Positions 34,591 through 43,102 of a stretch of 64,000 bases of DNA are shown here, in pieces. Within the stretch, counting starts at the first letter, position 1. Each line of letters starts with the position of its first letter. Made by a program: the position numbers and the translations under genes. The notes under the pieces are model-generated. The model saw only the letters and a list, made by a program, of their open reading frames with translations. It was not told the DNA's origin and searched no databases. This DNA comes from Lichenicoccus sp965276875 (lineage in GTDB: Bacteria; Pseudomonadota; Alphaproteobacteria; Acetobacterales; Acetobacteraceae). Location of the stretch: the NCBI RefSeq assembly GCF_965276875.1, contig NZ_OZ255701.1, positions 3,162,001 to 3,226,000 of the forward strand. The letters are read 5' to 3'.

Positions 34591-34639
34591 AAGCGGATCG
34601 TTGACCCGTATTACAGCATAGCGGAACATCGATCCGCTT
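34591..34639. promoter_or_regulatory. Inverted repeat around divergent promoter, putative TetR operator
   Basis: AAGCGGATCG (34591-34600) and CGATCCGCTT (34630-34639) are perfect complements 29 nt apart, with TTGACC directly after the left arm. They frame the promoter region between the tetR and hydrolase genes. The long spacing could mean two separate half-operators rather than one site. Confidence 0.5.
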
Positions 34640-34663
34640 GCTAGTTCGGAGGTACGCCGTCTC

Positions 34664-35587
34664 ATGTCCATTTTGCTCGTGGAGGCTGGCCCATCCGCTG
34701 TCGTCTCCATCGCTCCCATTGTCTTGCCATCACCGGGTAGGGGCACTGACCTGAGCGTTCGAGTGTCCGCACCGATCATGGGCAACGCGCTGCCCGTGAT
34801 CATCTTTTCGCACGGCAACGGTCAGTCGCTTCATGCATACGGCCCCCTCGCTGATCATTGGGCGGCGCATGGCTTTGTGGTGATCCAACCGACGCATCTG
34901 GACTCGCGAACGCTCGGCCTCGCGCCCGACGATCCTCGCCGCCCGCATCTCTGGCGCTTCCGGGAGGAAGACCTAGCGGCCGTTCTCGACGGACTAGATC
35001 GCATCGAGAGCGAGGCACCGATGATCCAGGGACGGCTCGACCGCTCCCGCATCGCGGTTGCTGGTCATTCCTGGGGTGGGCAGACCGCTGGCACTTTGCT
35101 CGGTGTCACCCATCCAGATCCTGACGACGGATCGGTTGTCGACAGGCAGGATGCTCGCATCAAGGCGGGCGTGCTGCTCGCGGCACCTGGCAGCGGCAAT
35201 GACCTGACCGAACATGCAGCTCGCACCTTCCCGTTCATGTACCCTGATTTTTCCACCATGACGGCACCAACCCTGATCGTCGTGGGCGACCATGACATGG
35301 GCAGGCTTTCGACACGGGGTGCCGACTGGTGGCGCGACGCCTACGATCTAAGCCCATCCCCCAAGGCGCTGTTCACGGCCTTTGGTGGCGAACATGCGCT
35401 TGGAGGCATCCCCGGATACGAGGCGCGTGAGACGACGGACGAACGACCCCAGCGCGTATCGGCGATCCAGCGCCTTTCAACAGCGTTCCTCCGAAGTGCG
35501 CTCTACCCCGGCGATCTCGCCTGGGTCGGGGCCGTCGCAGCGCTGGAAGCGGATGCGACGCCGGAAGGCAGAATCGAGACAAAGTAA
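34664..35587 (+). CDS. Alpha/beta hydrolase (chlorophyllase/PAF-acetylhydrolase-like)
   Basis: A 307-residue cytoplasmic hydrolase. An oxyanion-loop-like IIFSHGNGQSLHAYGPLADH (about 46-65) precedes the nucleophile elbow AVAGHSWGGQTAG (Ser about 136); the acid is probably in VVGDHDMG and the catalytic His in GGEHALGG. The natural substrate could be an ester or a xenobiotic lactone or amide. It is transposon cargo under TetR control together with the SDR, suggesting a transferable degradation or detoxification trait. Confidence 0.85.
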   Translation: MSILLVEAGPSAVVSIAPIVLPSPGRGTDLSVRVSAPIMGNALPVIIFSHGNGQSLHAYGPLADHWAAHGFVVIQPTHLDSRTLGLAPDDPRRPHLWRFREEDLAAVLDGLDRIESEAPMIQGRLDRSRIAVAGHSWGGQTAGTLLGVTHPDPDDGSVVDRQDARIKAGVLLAAPGSGNDLTEHAARTFPFMYPDFSTMTAPTLIVVGDHDMGRLSTRGADWWRDAYDLSPSPKALFTAFGGEHALGGIPGYEARETTDERPQRVSAIQRLSTAFLRSALYPGDLAWVGAVAALEADATPEGRIETK

Positions 35588-35625
35588 GTCCATCGCGCCA
35601 CCAACATCACCATAGGAGCTATTGC

Positions 35626-36375
35626 ATGAACACGATCCTCATCACCGGCAGTTCGTCCGGCTTCGGGCTTGAGACTGCCCGCTACTTCCTCGATCGCGAC
35701 TGGACCGTCATCGCCACGATGCGCACGCCTCGTAATGACGTGCTGCCAGCGTCCGAACGCCTGCGGGTCATCACACTCGATGTGACCGACGCTGCCAGCA
35801 TCGCTCGCGCCGTGGAAGAAGCAGGCCCGATCGACGCCTTGGTCAACAATGCGGGTGCCGGCCTCATGGGTGCGCTGGAAGGCGTGTCGATCGACGCGAC
35901 GCGTCAGCTTTTCGAGCTGAACACGTTCGGCACCATGGCGATGACGCAAGCCGTGCTGCCCGGCTTTCGCGCGCAAGGGTCGGGCGTGATCGTCAACGTG
36001 TCGTCGGCCGTGACGCTTAAGCCATTGCCGATGCTATCCGCTTACACGGCCAGCAAGGCCGCCGTGGAGGCGTTCAGCGAAGACCTCGCGCTGGAGGTGG
36101 AGCAGTTCGGCGTCCGCGTGCGGTTGGTCATTCCCGGACGCGCACCGGAAACCTCATTCAGTGCGACCGCCCGTGCCAGCTCGCAGAACGGCGTTCCCGA
36201 AGCCTATGCCACCTGGGCCAAGCAAATTTTCTCCGCAGCGCCCCAGCAGCCCGCCGAAGTCACCACCGCGATGGATGTGGCGGAAGCGGTTTGGCGAGCA
36301 GTGACCGATGCATCAGGGCCGCTTCGCATCCCGGCCGGTGCAGACGCTGTGACGCTTGCCGCAAAGGTCGCATAG
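35626..36375 (+). CDS. Short-chain dehydrogenase (transposon cargo)
   Basis: SDR of 249 residues with TGSSSGFGLETARYF (about 6-20), NNAGAG (about 74-79), VNVSSAVTLKP (Ser about 127) and active-site YTASKAAVEAF. Gly-Phe-Gly in the nucleotide loop is common in 3-oxoacyl reductase-like and NADP-type members. It lies 38 nt after the hydrolase, with AGGAGCT before the ATG. It probably reduces a carbonyl or oxidises an alcohol released by the hydrolase. Confidence 0.87.
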   Translation: MNTILITGSSSGFGLETARYFLDRDWTVIATMRTPRNDVLPASERLRVITLDVTDAASIARAVEEAGPIDALVNNAGAGLMGALEGVSIDATRQLFELNTFGTMAMTQAVLPGFRAQGSGVIVNVSSAVTLKPLPMLSAYTASKAAVEAFSEDLALEVEQFGVRVRLVIPGRAPETSFSATARASSQNGVPEAYATWAKQIFSAAPQQPAEVTTAMDVAEAVWRAVTDASGPLRIPAGADAVTLAAKVA

Positions 36376-36472
36376 CGCCTGACCTCAACCTACTACTGGT
36401 CGGATCGTTCGACGCGATCCGGCCAATTGGACTTCCATTAGAGCAACGGCTCACGGTCGGGTGCAGGGCGCT

Positions 36473-37078
36473 TCACGACCGATCAGGCTGCTCAGCGGCA
36501 GGCCCGGTAGGTTGACGCCCAAGCGTCCGGTACACGGTCGGCCGCGATATCGAGAATACCTCGGCGAGATCGCTGATCGAATAATCGTCCGTATCGTACA
36601 TGCGCCGCAGCTCCTTCTGCTGGCGATCCGACAGCTTGGGCTTCTTGCCGCGCAGTTTCCCTTTCGAGCGTGCGACGGCCATACCTTCGCGGGTTCGCAT
36701 CCGGATCAGGTCGGCCTCGAACTCGGCGAATGTCGCGAGGATGTTGAAGAACAGCTTGCCCATCGGATCGGACGGATCATGGACACTCGCTCCAAGCTGG
36801 AGCTTTACGCCCCGCTTTGCGAGTTCGTCGCCAATCGCCCTCGCATCCGGCACCGACCGCGCGAGACGGTCGAGCTTTGGCACCACCAGCGTGTCGCCGC
36901 TCCGTACCGCCGCGAGCGCCTGATCCAGACCGGGACGGGTCCGGTTGGTCCCGGTGAAGCCCTTGTCGGTATAGATGCGATCGGCCCCGACGCCGAGCTT
37001 GACCAGCGCCTCCTGCTGAGCGGCGAGATCCTGCTTGTCAGTGGAGCAGCGGGCGTAACCGATCAGCGTGTGCGTCAT
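36473..37078 (-). CDS. tniR: Resolvase of the transposon (TniR-like serine recombinase)
   Basis: A 201-residue serine recombinase: IGYARCSTDKQDLAAQQEAL with catalytic Ser (about 12), GFTGTNRTRPGLDQALAAVR, LDRLARSVPDARAI, NILATFAEFEADLIRMRT, and a C-terminal helix-turn-helix (SDLAEVFSISRPTVYRTLG). It resolves cointegrates formed by TniA/TniB transposition. It is divergent from tniA, and the 147-bp gap between them is the expected place of the res site. Confidence 0.92.
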   Translation of the reverse strand: MTHTLIGYARCSTDKQDLAAQQEALVKLGVGADRIYTDKGFTGTNRTRPGLDQALAAVRSGDTLVVPKLDRLARSVPDARAIGDELAKRGVKLQLGASVHDPSDPMGKLFFNILATFAEFEADLIRMRTREGMAVARSKGKLRGKKPKLSDRQQKELRRMYDTDDYSISDLAEVFSISRPTVYRTLGRQPTGPAAEQPDRS

Positions 37079-37225
37079 GGTCGATTGTGTAACGTAAGGG
37101 GTCCCTCAACGCAAAAGATATAGTACCATCTATGTGAGACTCAGCTTTTGGCGGTTTCCCATGCCTCGACAGGTCAGACAGCGACCGTCCGCTGAACGAT
37201 CCTCTTTCGGACGGGGTAGATCACC
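37079..37225. promoter_or_regulatory. Probable res site/promoter region between tniR and tniA
   Basis: A 147-bp divergent intergenic region, less GC-rich than its surroundings around 37100-37140. In Tn402 and Tn552 the resolution site lies here. I could not define crossover repeats by eye. Confidence 0.4.
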
Positions 37226-38707
37226 ATGACCGATGATCGAAAGCCAGTATCGGGGAGTGCCGAAGTCGAGCAACGGATGGCCGTGCTGCGCCGCCACCTC
37301 CATGACGCGGTGCCGCTGGGCGAGGCCGCGACCGATGCCGGCATATCGCTCCGCACTGCTCGCCGCTGGCTCACCCGCTACCGTGCCGATGGTCCGGCCG
37401 GGCTAGCGCGTCCGACCCGACCGGAAGCCGGCAAGCGCACCTTCCCGAAGGAACTGGTCGAACTGATCGAGGGCATGGCACTGATCAAACCGCCGCCATC
37501 GATCGTGACCATCCATCGCCGCCTCGCCGGCATCGTCGGCGAACGGAAATGGCGAATGCCGTCCTACGGAAGCGTGCGGGATATCGTGCGCCGGATCGAT
37601 CCGGCGATGCTGACCTTGGCACATGAAGGTGCTGCCGCCTTCCGCGACAAATTCGAGTTGGTGCATCGGCACCGCGCCGAACGCCCCAATGCGATCTGGC
37701 AAGCCGATCATACCCAGCTCGATGTCCTGATCCTCGATGCAGGAGGTCGCCCGGTGCGGCCGTGGCTGACGACGGTGCTGGACGATCATTCGCGCGTGAT
37801 CGCGGGCTACATGGTTTTTCTCGGCGCGCCCTCCGCGCTCAACACGTCGCTCGCACTGCGACAGGCGATCTGGCGCAAGGTCGATCCGGCTTGGCCGGTG
37901 TGCGGCATTCCCGATGTGCTGTACGTCGATCACGGATCGGACTTCACCAGCCTCAACCTCGAACAAGCTGCGGCCGATCTTCGTATCCGGCTGATCTACT
38001 CCGCCGTCGCGCGTCCACAGGGGCGCGGCAAGATCGAGCGGCTGTTCCGCACCATCAACACCGAACTGTTGGCGAAACTGCCGGGCAATATCCGCAACGG
38101 CAAACCCGTTTCACCTCCTCGCCTGACGCTGCCCGAACTGGACGCCGCGATCGGTGTTTACATCGTGGCGACCTATAACGTCCGCCCGCACCGTGCGATC
38201 GGTGTGCCACCCGTAGATGCCTGGCGCAGGGATGGCTGGCTGTCCCGGATGCCGGAAACACTGGAGGAACTGGACGCGCTGCTGGTCATGGTCGCCAAGC
38301 CGCGCATCGTCCACCGTGACGGCATCCGTTTCGAAGGGCTGCGCTACTTCAACCCTACGCTTGCCGCCTATGTCGGCGAGCCCGTGACGATCCGCTACGA
38401 TCCTCGCGACGTGGGCGAGGTGCGGGTATTCCATCGCAACGTTTTCCTGTGCCGGGCCGTCAGCCCCGACCATGCCGGTCTGAACATCACCCTCAAGGAT
38501 GTTCAATCTGCGCGCCTTGCCTATCGTCGTCGTCTGCGAAGTGAGATTGGAGAGCGGAAGGTCCGCGTTGCGGACTATCTGCCCGCGATCCTGCGTCCGC
38601 CCGGTTCCGGCTCGACGCAGGGGCCAACATTGAAATCCGCGCGTGCCGTAAAACCCGTAGCGATACCGAACAAGCTGCGCCTCCGCACCTATTACGAGGG
38701 CGAGTGA
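37226..38707 (+). CDS. tniA: TniA-like DDE transposase (Mu/Tn552 type)
   Basis: A 493-residue transposase with N-terminal helix-turn-helix domains (LGEAATDAGISLRTARRWLTRY) and an integrase-core catalytic domain. Catalytic acidic residues fit WQADHTQLDVL (Asp about 160), LYVDHGSDFTSLN (Asp about 237) and QGRGKIERLFR (Glu about 273). The C-terminal domain ends in a basic tail. The length matches the Tn552 p480/TniA group. Its stop overlaps tniB (TGATG), so both transposition proteins are made together. Confidence 0.93.
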   Translation: MTDDRKPVSGSAEVEQRMAVLRRHLHDAVPLGEAATDAGISLRTARRWLTRYRADGPAGLARPTRPEAGKRTFPKELVELIEGMALIKPPPSIVTIHRRLAGIVGERKWRMPSYGSVRDIVRRIDPAMLTLAHEGAAAFRDKFELVHRHRAERPNAIWQADHTQLDVLILDAGGRPVRPWLTTVLDDHSRVIAGYMVFLGAPSALNTSLALRQAIWRKVDPAWPVCGIPDVLYVDHGSDFTSLNLEQAAADLRIRLIYSAVARPQGRGKIERLFRTINTELLAKLPGNIRNGKPVSPPRLTLPELDAAIGVYIVATYNVRPHRAIGVPPVDAWRRDGWLSRMPETLEELDALLVMVAKPRIVHRDGIRFEGLRYFNPTLAAYVGEPVTIRYDPRDVGEVRVFHRNVFLCRAVSPDHAGLNITLKDVQSARLAYRRRLRSEIGERKVRVADYLPAILRPPGSGSTQGPTLKSARAVKPVAIPNKLRLRTYYEGE

Positions 38708-39528
38708 TGGCAGACGGCAGCGCCCGCGCCACCAGCTTCATCTCGACGCAGGAACATCGCCGCTTCACCGAATTCACCAACGCCGTCCGCAAGCACCGCT
38801 ACATCGGCTTGTGCCACGGCGCGGCCGGCGTCGGCAAAACCCTGTCTGCGCGACGCTACGCCCGCTGGGACGGCGCAGTCGAGCTACTTATGACTTGGGG
38901 TCCGCGACAGCCATCCGACCTCAAGATATATGCGGACCTCGCGCGTGCCCGTGCTGTGTTCTACACACCGACAGTCGGAAGCACGCTGCGCGAGCTTCGT
39001 CAGGACCTGCCCCGCCTCATCGATCGGGTCGATGTCTGCATCGACGAACATATCCGGCCGAAAGACCAGATCTTCGTTTCGCCTCGCAAAAATCATGTCG
39101 AATTGGTGATCGTCGATGAAGCCGACCGCCTGTCCAACACGGGGCTGGAATATCTGCGTGACCTGTTCGATCGGCAGGGCGTCGGCCTCCTCCTTATCGG
39201 AATGCCCGGCATCGAAAAGCGGATGGAACGATACCCTCAGCTTTTCAGCCGCGTCGGCTTCGCTCACCATTACAGGCCATTACAGGATCAGGAACTGACC
39301 TTCGTTCTAACGCGGCGTAGGCGCGACCTCGGGTTAGCGATGGACGATGCGGATTTTACAGACGCGCAGGCGGTCGCCACCATCGTGCGGATCACGGGTG
39401 GCAACTTCCGCCTGCTCCACCGGCTGTTCGTTCAGATCGAGCGCATCTTGCGGATCAATGGCCTGAACGCGATCACCGACGACGTTGTAGAAGCGGCCCG
39501 AAGCACCCTCGTGATCGGTGTCACTTAG
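38707..39528 (+). CDS. tniB: TniB-like AAA ATPase transposition protein
   Basis: A 273-residue ATPase that partners TniA in target selection. Walker A is HGAAGVGKTLSARRY (about 38-52) and Walker B LVIVDEADRLS (about 138-148), with the sensor-like LLIGMPGIEKR. Length fits the Tn552 p271/TniB group. The last codons form part of the right internal 19-bp repeat, so the coding end and the transposon end are interlocked. No TniQ gene follows before the terminal repeat. Confidence 0.92.
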   Translation: MADGSARATSFISTQEHRRFTEFTNAVRKHRYIGLCHGAAGVGKTLSARRYARWDGAVELLMTWGPRQPSDLKIYADLARARAVFYTPTVGSTLRELRQDLPRLIDRVDVCIDEHIRPKDQIFVSPRKNHVELVIVDEADRLSNTGLEYLRDLFDRQGVGLLLIGMPGIEKRMERYPQLFSRVGFAHHYRPLQDQELTFVLTRRRRDLGLAMDDADFTDAQAVATIVRITGGNFRLLHRLFVQIERILRINGLNAITDDVVEAARSTLVIGVT

Positions 39529-39536
39529 CGCTGACA
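39518..39536. repeat. Right internal 19-bp repeat
   Basis: Reverse complement reads TGTCAGCGCTAAGTGACAC, 16 of 19 like the terminal unit and 5 nt inside it. It overlaps the last codons of tniB. Confidence 0.8.
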
Positions 39537-39541
39537 TAGCT

Positions 39542-39566
39542 GTGCCAATTAGCGCTGACATCTACA
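39542..39566. repeat. Transposon right terminal inverted repeat (25 bp)
   Basis: Exact reverse complement of 33834-33858. Confidence 0.9.
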
Positions 39567-39578
39567 AAGGACGCCGAC

Positions 39579-40385
39579 TTGATTTCCAAGCGAACGCATA
39601 TCGTCGCGCAGCACCGCTCCGCGCTGCCTGGCGTCGAGGCAATGACGCTGCTGACGGACCACGCCTTTCCTCGCCATTCGCATGACGGCTTCGGGATTGG
39701 TGTCATGGCTGCTGGAGCGCAGCGGTCATGGAGTGGGATTGGCTGGGTGGAGGCTGAGGCCGGCGACGTCATCACGGTGAACCCTGGTGAGATGCACGAT
39801 GGCGTTCCGATCGGCGGGACACGGGGCTGGCAGATGCTCTATTTGTACCCCTCCGTCGTTGCATCCGCGCTGTTGGACGAAGGCGAGGACCAATTGGAGC
39901 TCACGCGTCCCGCCCTGCGCGACCCGATTCTGGCAAGGCTTTTCGCCTGCCTCTTTGCGCGCGCGACCGCTGTGGTGCCGGAGCCACTTGCTCTGGAAGA
40001 GGACCTGCTGCGGATGTTGGCCTGGCTCGCTCGGCGGCACGGGACACGTCAGCGCCTGGTGCCCAGCGAATCCCCAGCGGTAGCGATGGCTCGGCGGCGC
40101 CTCGACGGCGCGCCGGAGTCACCGGTGACCCTGGCCGAGTTGGCGGCGCTGTCAGGCGTAAGCCGCTTCCAGTTCCTGCGCGGCTTTGCGCGCCAGACGG
40201 GCGTCACGCCGCACGCCTACCTTCTCCAACGCCGCGTGCGGCTTGCCCGGCAACTCCTCGTTGCAGGCCGCACTCCGGCCGAAGTGGCGCAGGAAGCCGG
40301 CTTCGCGGACCAGAGCCACATGACTCGCGCCTTTTGCCGCCAGTTCGGCGTCACGCCGGCCCGCTACCAAGCCGCCGTTGCATGA
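39579..40385 (+). CDS. AraC-family transcriptional regulator
   Basis: A 268-residue regulator with an N-terminal cupin-like sensing domain (LLTDHAFPRHSHDGFGIGV; VNPGEMHDGVP) and a C-terminal double helix-turn-helix (VTLAELAALSGVSRFQFLRG; PAEVAQEAGFADQSHMTRAF, ending FGVTPARYQ). TTG 39579 is the only start that fits, 12 nt beyond the transposon end. The original promoter and perhaps the first residues may therefore have been replaced by transposon DNA. Its natural target could be the methyltransferase downstream. Confidence 0.87.
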   Translation: MISKRTHIVAQHRSALPGVEAMTLLTDHAFPRHSHDGFGIGVMAAGAQRSWSGIGWVEAEAGDVITVNPGEMHDGVPIGGTRGWQMLYLYPSVVASALLDEGEDQLELTRPALRDPILARLFACLFARATAVVPEPLALEEDLLRMLAWLARRHGTRQRLVPSESPAVAMARRRLDGAPESPVTLAELAALSGVSRFQFLRGFARQTGVTPHAYLLQRRVRLARQLLVAGRTPAEVAQEAGFADQSHMTRAFCRQFGVTPARYQAAVA

Positions 40386-40463
40386 AGGCAGGGCCGCAAT
40401 CCCGTTCAAGACAGCCTCGCCTCGCCTCGGAAAGAATGGCCTGAACCGAAAGAGGGCAGGCGC

Positions 40464-41267
40464 ATGAGTGGCTACGTTCACGGCTACGACGGCCGGGAGG
40501 CGGCCCGATTGGAGGACCAGGCGCGCACCTTGGAGGAGCTGCTCCACGCGGGCTCCTGCTTCCCGCACGGCAGCGCAGTGCTGGAAGCGGGTTGCGGCAC
40601 AGGCGCGCAGACGGTGGCGCTCGCGCGGCGCAGTCCGGGCGCGCACATCGTTGCAATGGACATTTCAGCAGAGTCGTTGGCGAAGGCGCGCGCGAGGGTT
40701 TCGGCAGCGGGCCTGTGCAATGTCGAGCTCCAGCAGGCGGACCTTCTTGCCGCCCCGTTTGCGCCGGCTTCCTTCGACCACATCTTTCTTTGCTTCGTGC
40801 TGGAACATCTGCCTGATCCTGCAGCAGCGCTCGCGAGCCTGCGCGCCCTGCTTCGCTCGGGCGGCACAATCACCGTCATTGAGGGCGACCACGCCTCCAC
40901 CTGCTTGCATCCGGAAAGCACGGTCGCGCGCGCTGCCATTTCGTGCCAGGTGGAGTTGCAGCGGCGGGCAGGAGGCGACGCGATGATCGGGCGCAGCCTC
41001 TTCCCGCTGCTGGCCGGAGCGGGCTTCACGGCGGTGCATGCTTCGCCACGTCTGGTCTATGTGGACGGCAGCACGCCCGAGTTGGCGGACGGCTTTATCC
41101 GCAACACCTTTATTGCAATGGTCGCGGGCGTCCGGGAGCCGGCAATTGCCGCAGGCCTCACAACGCCCAAATCCTTCGATGCTGGCATCCGCGCGCTACA
41201 CCGGGCGGCCGAGCCTGACGGTGTGTTCTGCTACACGTTCTTCAAGGCCACAGGACGGGTCATGTGA
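40464..41267 (+). CDS. Class I SAM-dependent methyltransferase
   Basis: A 267-residue methyltransferase with the SAM-binding motif VLEAGCGTGAQTVALA (about 34-49), MDISAESLAKAR (acidic end of beta-2), and FDHIFLCFVLEHLPDP (motif IV, about 106-121). It resembles ubiquinone/menaquinone-type and other small-molecule methyltransferases. A shared DAGIRALHRAAEPDGVF tail is found in related regulator-linked methyltransferases. The acceptor substrate cannot be told. ATG 40464 lies after GAGGGCAGGCG. Confidence 0.85.
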   Translation: MSGYVHGYDGREAARLEDQARTLEELLHAGSCFPHGSAVLEAGCGTGAQTVALARRSPGAHIVAMDISAESLAKARARVSAAGLCNVELQQADLLAAPFAPASFDHIFLCFVLEHLPDPAAALASLRALLRSGGTITVIEGDHASTCLHPESTVARAAISCQVELQRRAGGDAMIGRSLFPLLAGAGFTAVHASPRLVYVDGSTPELADGFIRNTFIAMVAGVREPAIAAGLTTPKSFDAGIRALHRAAEPDGVFCYTFFKATGRVM

Positions 41268-41298
41268 ACACGTTCGACAACATTGCCGGTGGCAAGGG

Positions 41299-42123
41299 TC
41301 ACGTCCCGTTAGGGGCCGTGCCCGCCGGCGGCTGCAAAAATCCCGGCGGCGGCGAACGCTGAGGTGCCGGGGAAGCGGGCGACGGTAGCGAGGCGGGGGC
41401 CTGGGGCGGGGGCGCGATTGGGGCAGGTGCCAGCGGTGTCGGTGCCAGCGGTGTCGCACCCAGCGGCGTCGTGCCGACGGAGGCGCCGCCGACCGGCAGG
41501 CTGGTTGCCGGTGCCGCGGAGGCGCCATTCGGTGGCGGCAAGGCCTGCTGCTCGACGCTGCCGCCGAGCGGCGCGCCGGAGGCATCGACCAGCCAGTCCT
41601 TCAATGTGCGCTGCACCTGGTATTCGATCTCGACATTCATGTCGCGCATCATCTGCTGGGTGAGATCGTAGAGTTCGGCGCGGGTGCCGTCGTCGGGGCC
41701 GCCGTCGCCGGGGACGAACTGGCGCGAGACATGCGCCTCCGCATAGCCGGCATGGCCGCCGTTGCCCGTCAGGATATCGAGGTGCACGGCGAGCCTGCCG
41801 TCAAGCGCGCCGCCGCCGGCGCTGGTGATCGAGGCGCGGTCGATGGTGAACACGCCGCTGCCGGAATTGCCGGCCGCGATCAGCCGCTGGCGGGCCATCG
41901 TCTGGAGCGCCTGGTCGGGCGGTGTTGGGGCGTGCCGTGCCAGATCATCGGGGCTCGCCGCCGCATTATCGACGATGCTCAGGCTGCCGACATTGAGCCT
42001 GAGTTTCGGCAGGTAGCTGTAGTCGGGCGGCGGGAAGCTGGTTGGACCCTCTGATCCGCCGCAGGCCGACAGCAACAGGCAGCCGACGAGCGGTGCCGCG
42101 GTCCAGGCGCGCGACCGCGCCAT
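41299..42123 (-). CDS. Hypothetical lipoprotein with proline-rich tail
   Basis: A 274-residue lipoprotein: signal peptide ending in the lipobox LLSACGG (Cys about 20). The central globular part includes LRLNVGSLSIVD, TIDRASITSAGGGALDGRLAVHLDIL and ELYDLTQQMMRDMNVEIEYQVQ. A long Pro/Ala-rich tail (about 200-274) probably spans periplasm or cell wall. It resembles hypothetical lipoproteins conserved in Acetobacteraceae; I do not know a function. Its ATG overlaps the stop of the upstream 322-residue gene by one base. Confidence 0.75.
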   Translation of the reverse strand: MARSRAWTAAPLVGCLLLSACGGSEGPTSFPPPDYSYLPKLRLNVGSLSIVDNAAASPDDLARHAPTPPDQALQTMARQRLIAAGNSGSGVFTIDRASITSAGGGALDGRLAVHLDILTGNGGHAGYAEAHVSRQFVPGDGGPDDGTRAELYDLTQQMMRDMNVEIEYQVQRTLKDWLVDASGAPLGGSVEQQALPPPNGASAAPATSLPVGGASVGTTPLGATPLAPTPLAPAPIAPPPQAPASLPSPASPAPQRSPPPGFLQPPAGTAPNGT

Positions 42124-43091
42124 CACGGCTGCCCCAGGCCGAACAGGCGTTTCCACCAGTTCGCCGGAGGGGCGGTGGGTGGCGCCGGCTTTGGCTCGGC
42201 CCTGGCCGGGCTCGCGGGCATGGGCTGCGGCCATGCGGGCGCCGCCAAAGGTGCCGCCAATTCGCGGTCGGTGTGGCTGGCATAGGTGGTGAACAAGGTC
42301 GTCATTGCCTCCGCACCGGAGATCTCGTGCCGGCTGGCAAAGATCGTGTTCATCGTCGGGATATAGAGCGCCGGCGCGCCGTCGTCGCCGACCAGCAGAT
42401 AAAGCGGAGTCGCGGCGGCCGTATCGAAAAAGCGCCAGAATCGCGCGACCGCCTTGCCGCCGAGGGAAAAATACTCCTGGGCGTCGAGCAGGCCGGCATC
42501 GAACGGCGAGGCCAGCCTGAGTGTGGCCTCGTGCGGCGGGGATGTGGCGCTCTCGGGCAGCGCCACATCCAGGCTGTGCCGGATCAGGCCGGCGGAGAGC
42601 TGCTGGTCGCCTGCCGCGTAGGTGTCGCTGACCGCGCCCAGGCGGTCGGCCATCACCACGTCCGGCGGCGACAAGGCGGTCTCGACCACCAAGTCAATGA
42701 GTTCGCGCAGCATGAAGGCATTGATGCCCTCGAAACGATGGCTGGAGGCGGCCACCGCCGGACGTTCGGCGCAGAGCGTGGTGTCGTAGATGTCGCGCAG
42801 CAGCGGCAACAGGTGCGCCACCGCCTCGTCGGTCCGTGCCTGGCCGAAATGGATTGTGGTGTGGGTGATGAAGGCGAGCTGGTCGGTCAGATACCAGACC
42901 GCATCCTGGCCACTGTCATGGCGCAGTTCGAGCAGATAAAACGGCGGCAGACCGGTTTGCAGGCCGACCGGAGACCATCCCGGCTGCAAGGTCGAGACCG
43001 GCGCCCCGCCCATGGTGATCGGGCGCATGATCCCGTCGTCGTCGGTGACCTGGTAGATCCCGTCGCGATACGACACTGGCCAGCACGGCAC
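42123..43091 (-). CDS. Conserved hypothetical protein (322 aa)
   Basis: No recognised domain. The sequence holds VTDDDGIMRPITMGG near the start, YLLELRHDSGQDAVWYLTDQ, RFEGINAFMLRELIDLVVETAL and LYLLVGDDGAPALYIPTMNTIF. The C-terminus is proline-rich and ends in NWWKRLFGLG. No signal peptide is evident, so it is probably cytoplasmic. The start is GTG at 43091 with an AGGGAGAA ribosome site. It sits between Hsp33 and a lipoprotein gene in one minus-strand transcription unit. Confidence 0.7.
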   Translation of the reverse strand: MPCWPVSYRDGIYQVTDDDGIMRPITMGGAPVSTLQPGWSPVGLQTGLPPFYLLELRHDSGQDAVWYLTDQLAFITHTTIHFGQARTDEAVAHLLPLLRDIYDTTLCAERPAVAASSHRFEGINAFMLRELIDLVVETALSPPDVVMADRLGAVSDTYAAGDQQLSAGLIRHSLDVALPESATSPPHEATLRLASPFDAGLLDAQEYFSLGGKAVARFWRFFDTAAATPLYLLVGDDGAPALYIPTMNTIFASRHEISGAEAMTTLFTTYASHTDRELAAPLAAPAWPQPMPASPARAEPKPAPPTAPPANWWKRLFGLGQP

Positions 43092-43102
43092 TCTCGTTCT
43101 CC

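Larger units (their letters stand above)
33834..39566 (+). mobile_element. Tn402/Tn552-like transposon with tniA, tniB, resolvase and three cargo genes
   Basis: A 5733-bp element bounded by a perfect 25-bp inverted repeat (33834-33858 and 39542-39566). Inside each end is a second copy of a 19-bp repeat, the layout known for transposase-binding sites in Tn402, Tn5053 and Tn552. It carries a Mu-type DDE transposase, its AAA ATPase partner and a resolvase, but no TniQ. Cargo is a TetR regulator, an alpha/beta hydrolase and an SDR. I see no 5-bp target duplication (CAATC left, AAGGA right), so a later rearrangement or adjacent deletion is possible. Confidence 0.85.

Noticed and set aside
33829..39571. 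A 5-bp target duplication around the Tn402-like transposon
   Set aside because: The flanks read CAATC and AAGGA and do not match in either orientation, so no duplication is claimed.
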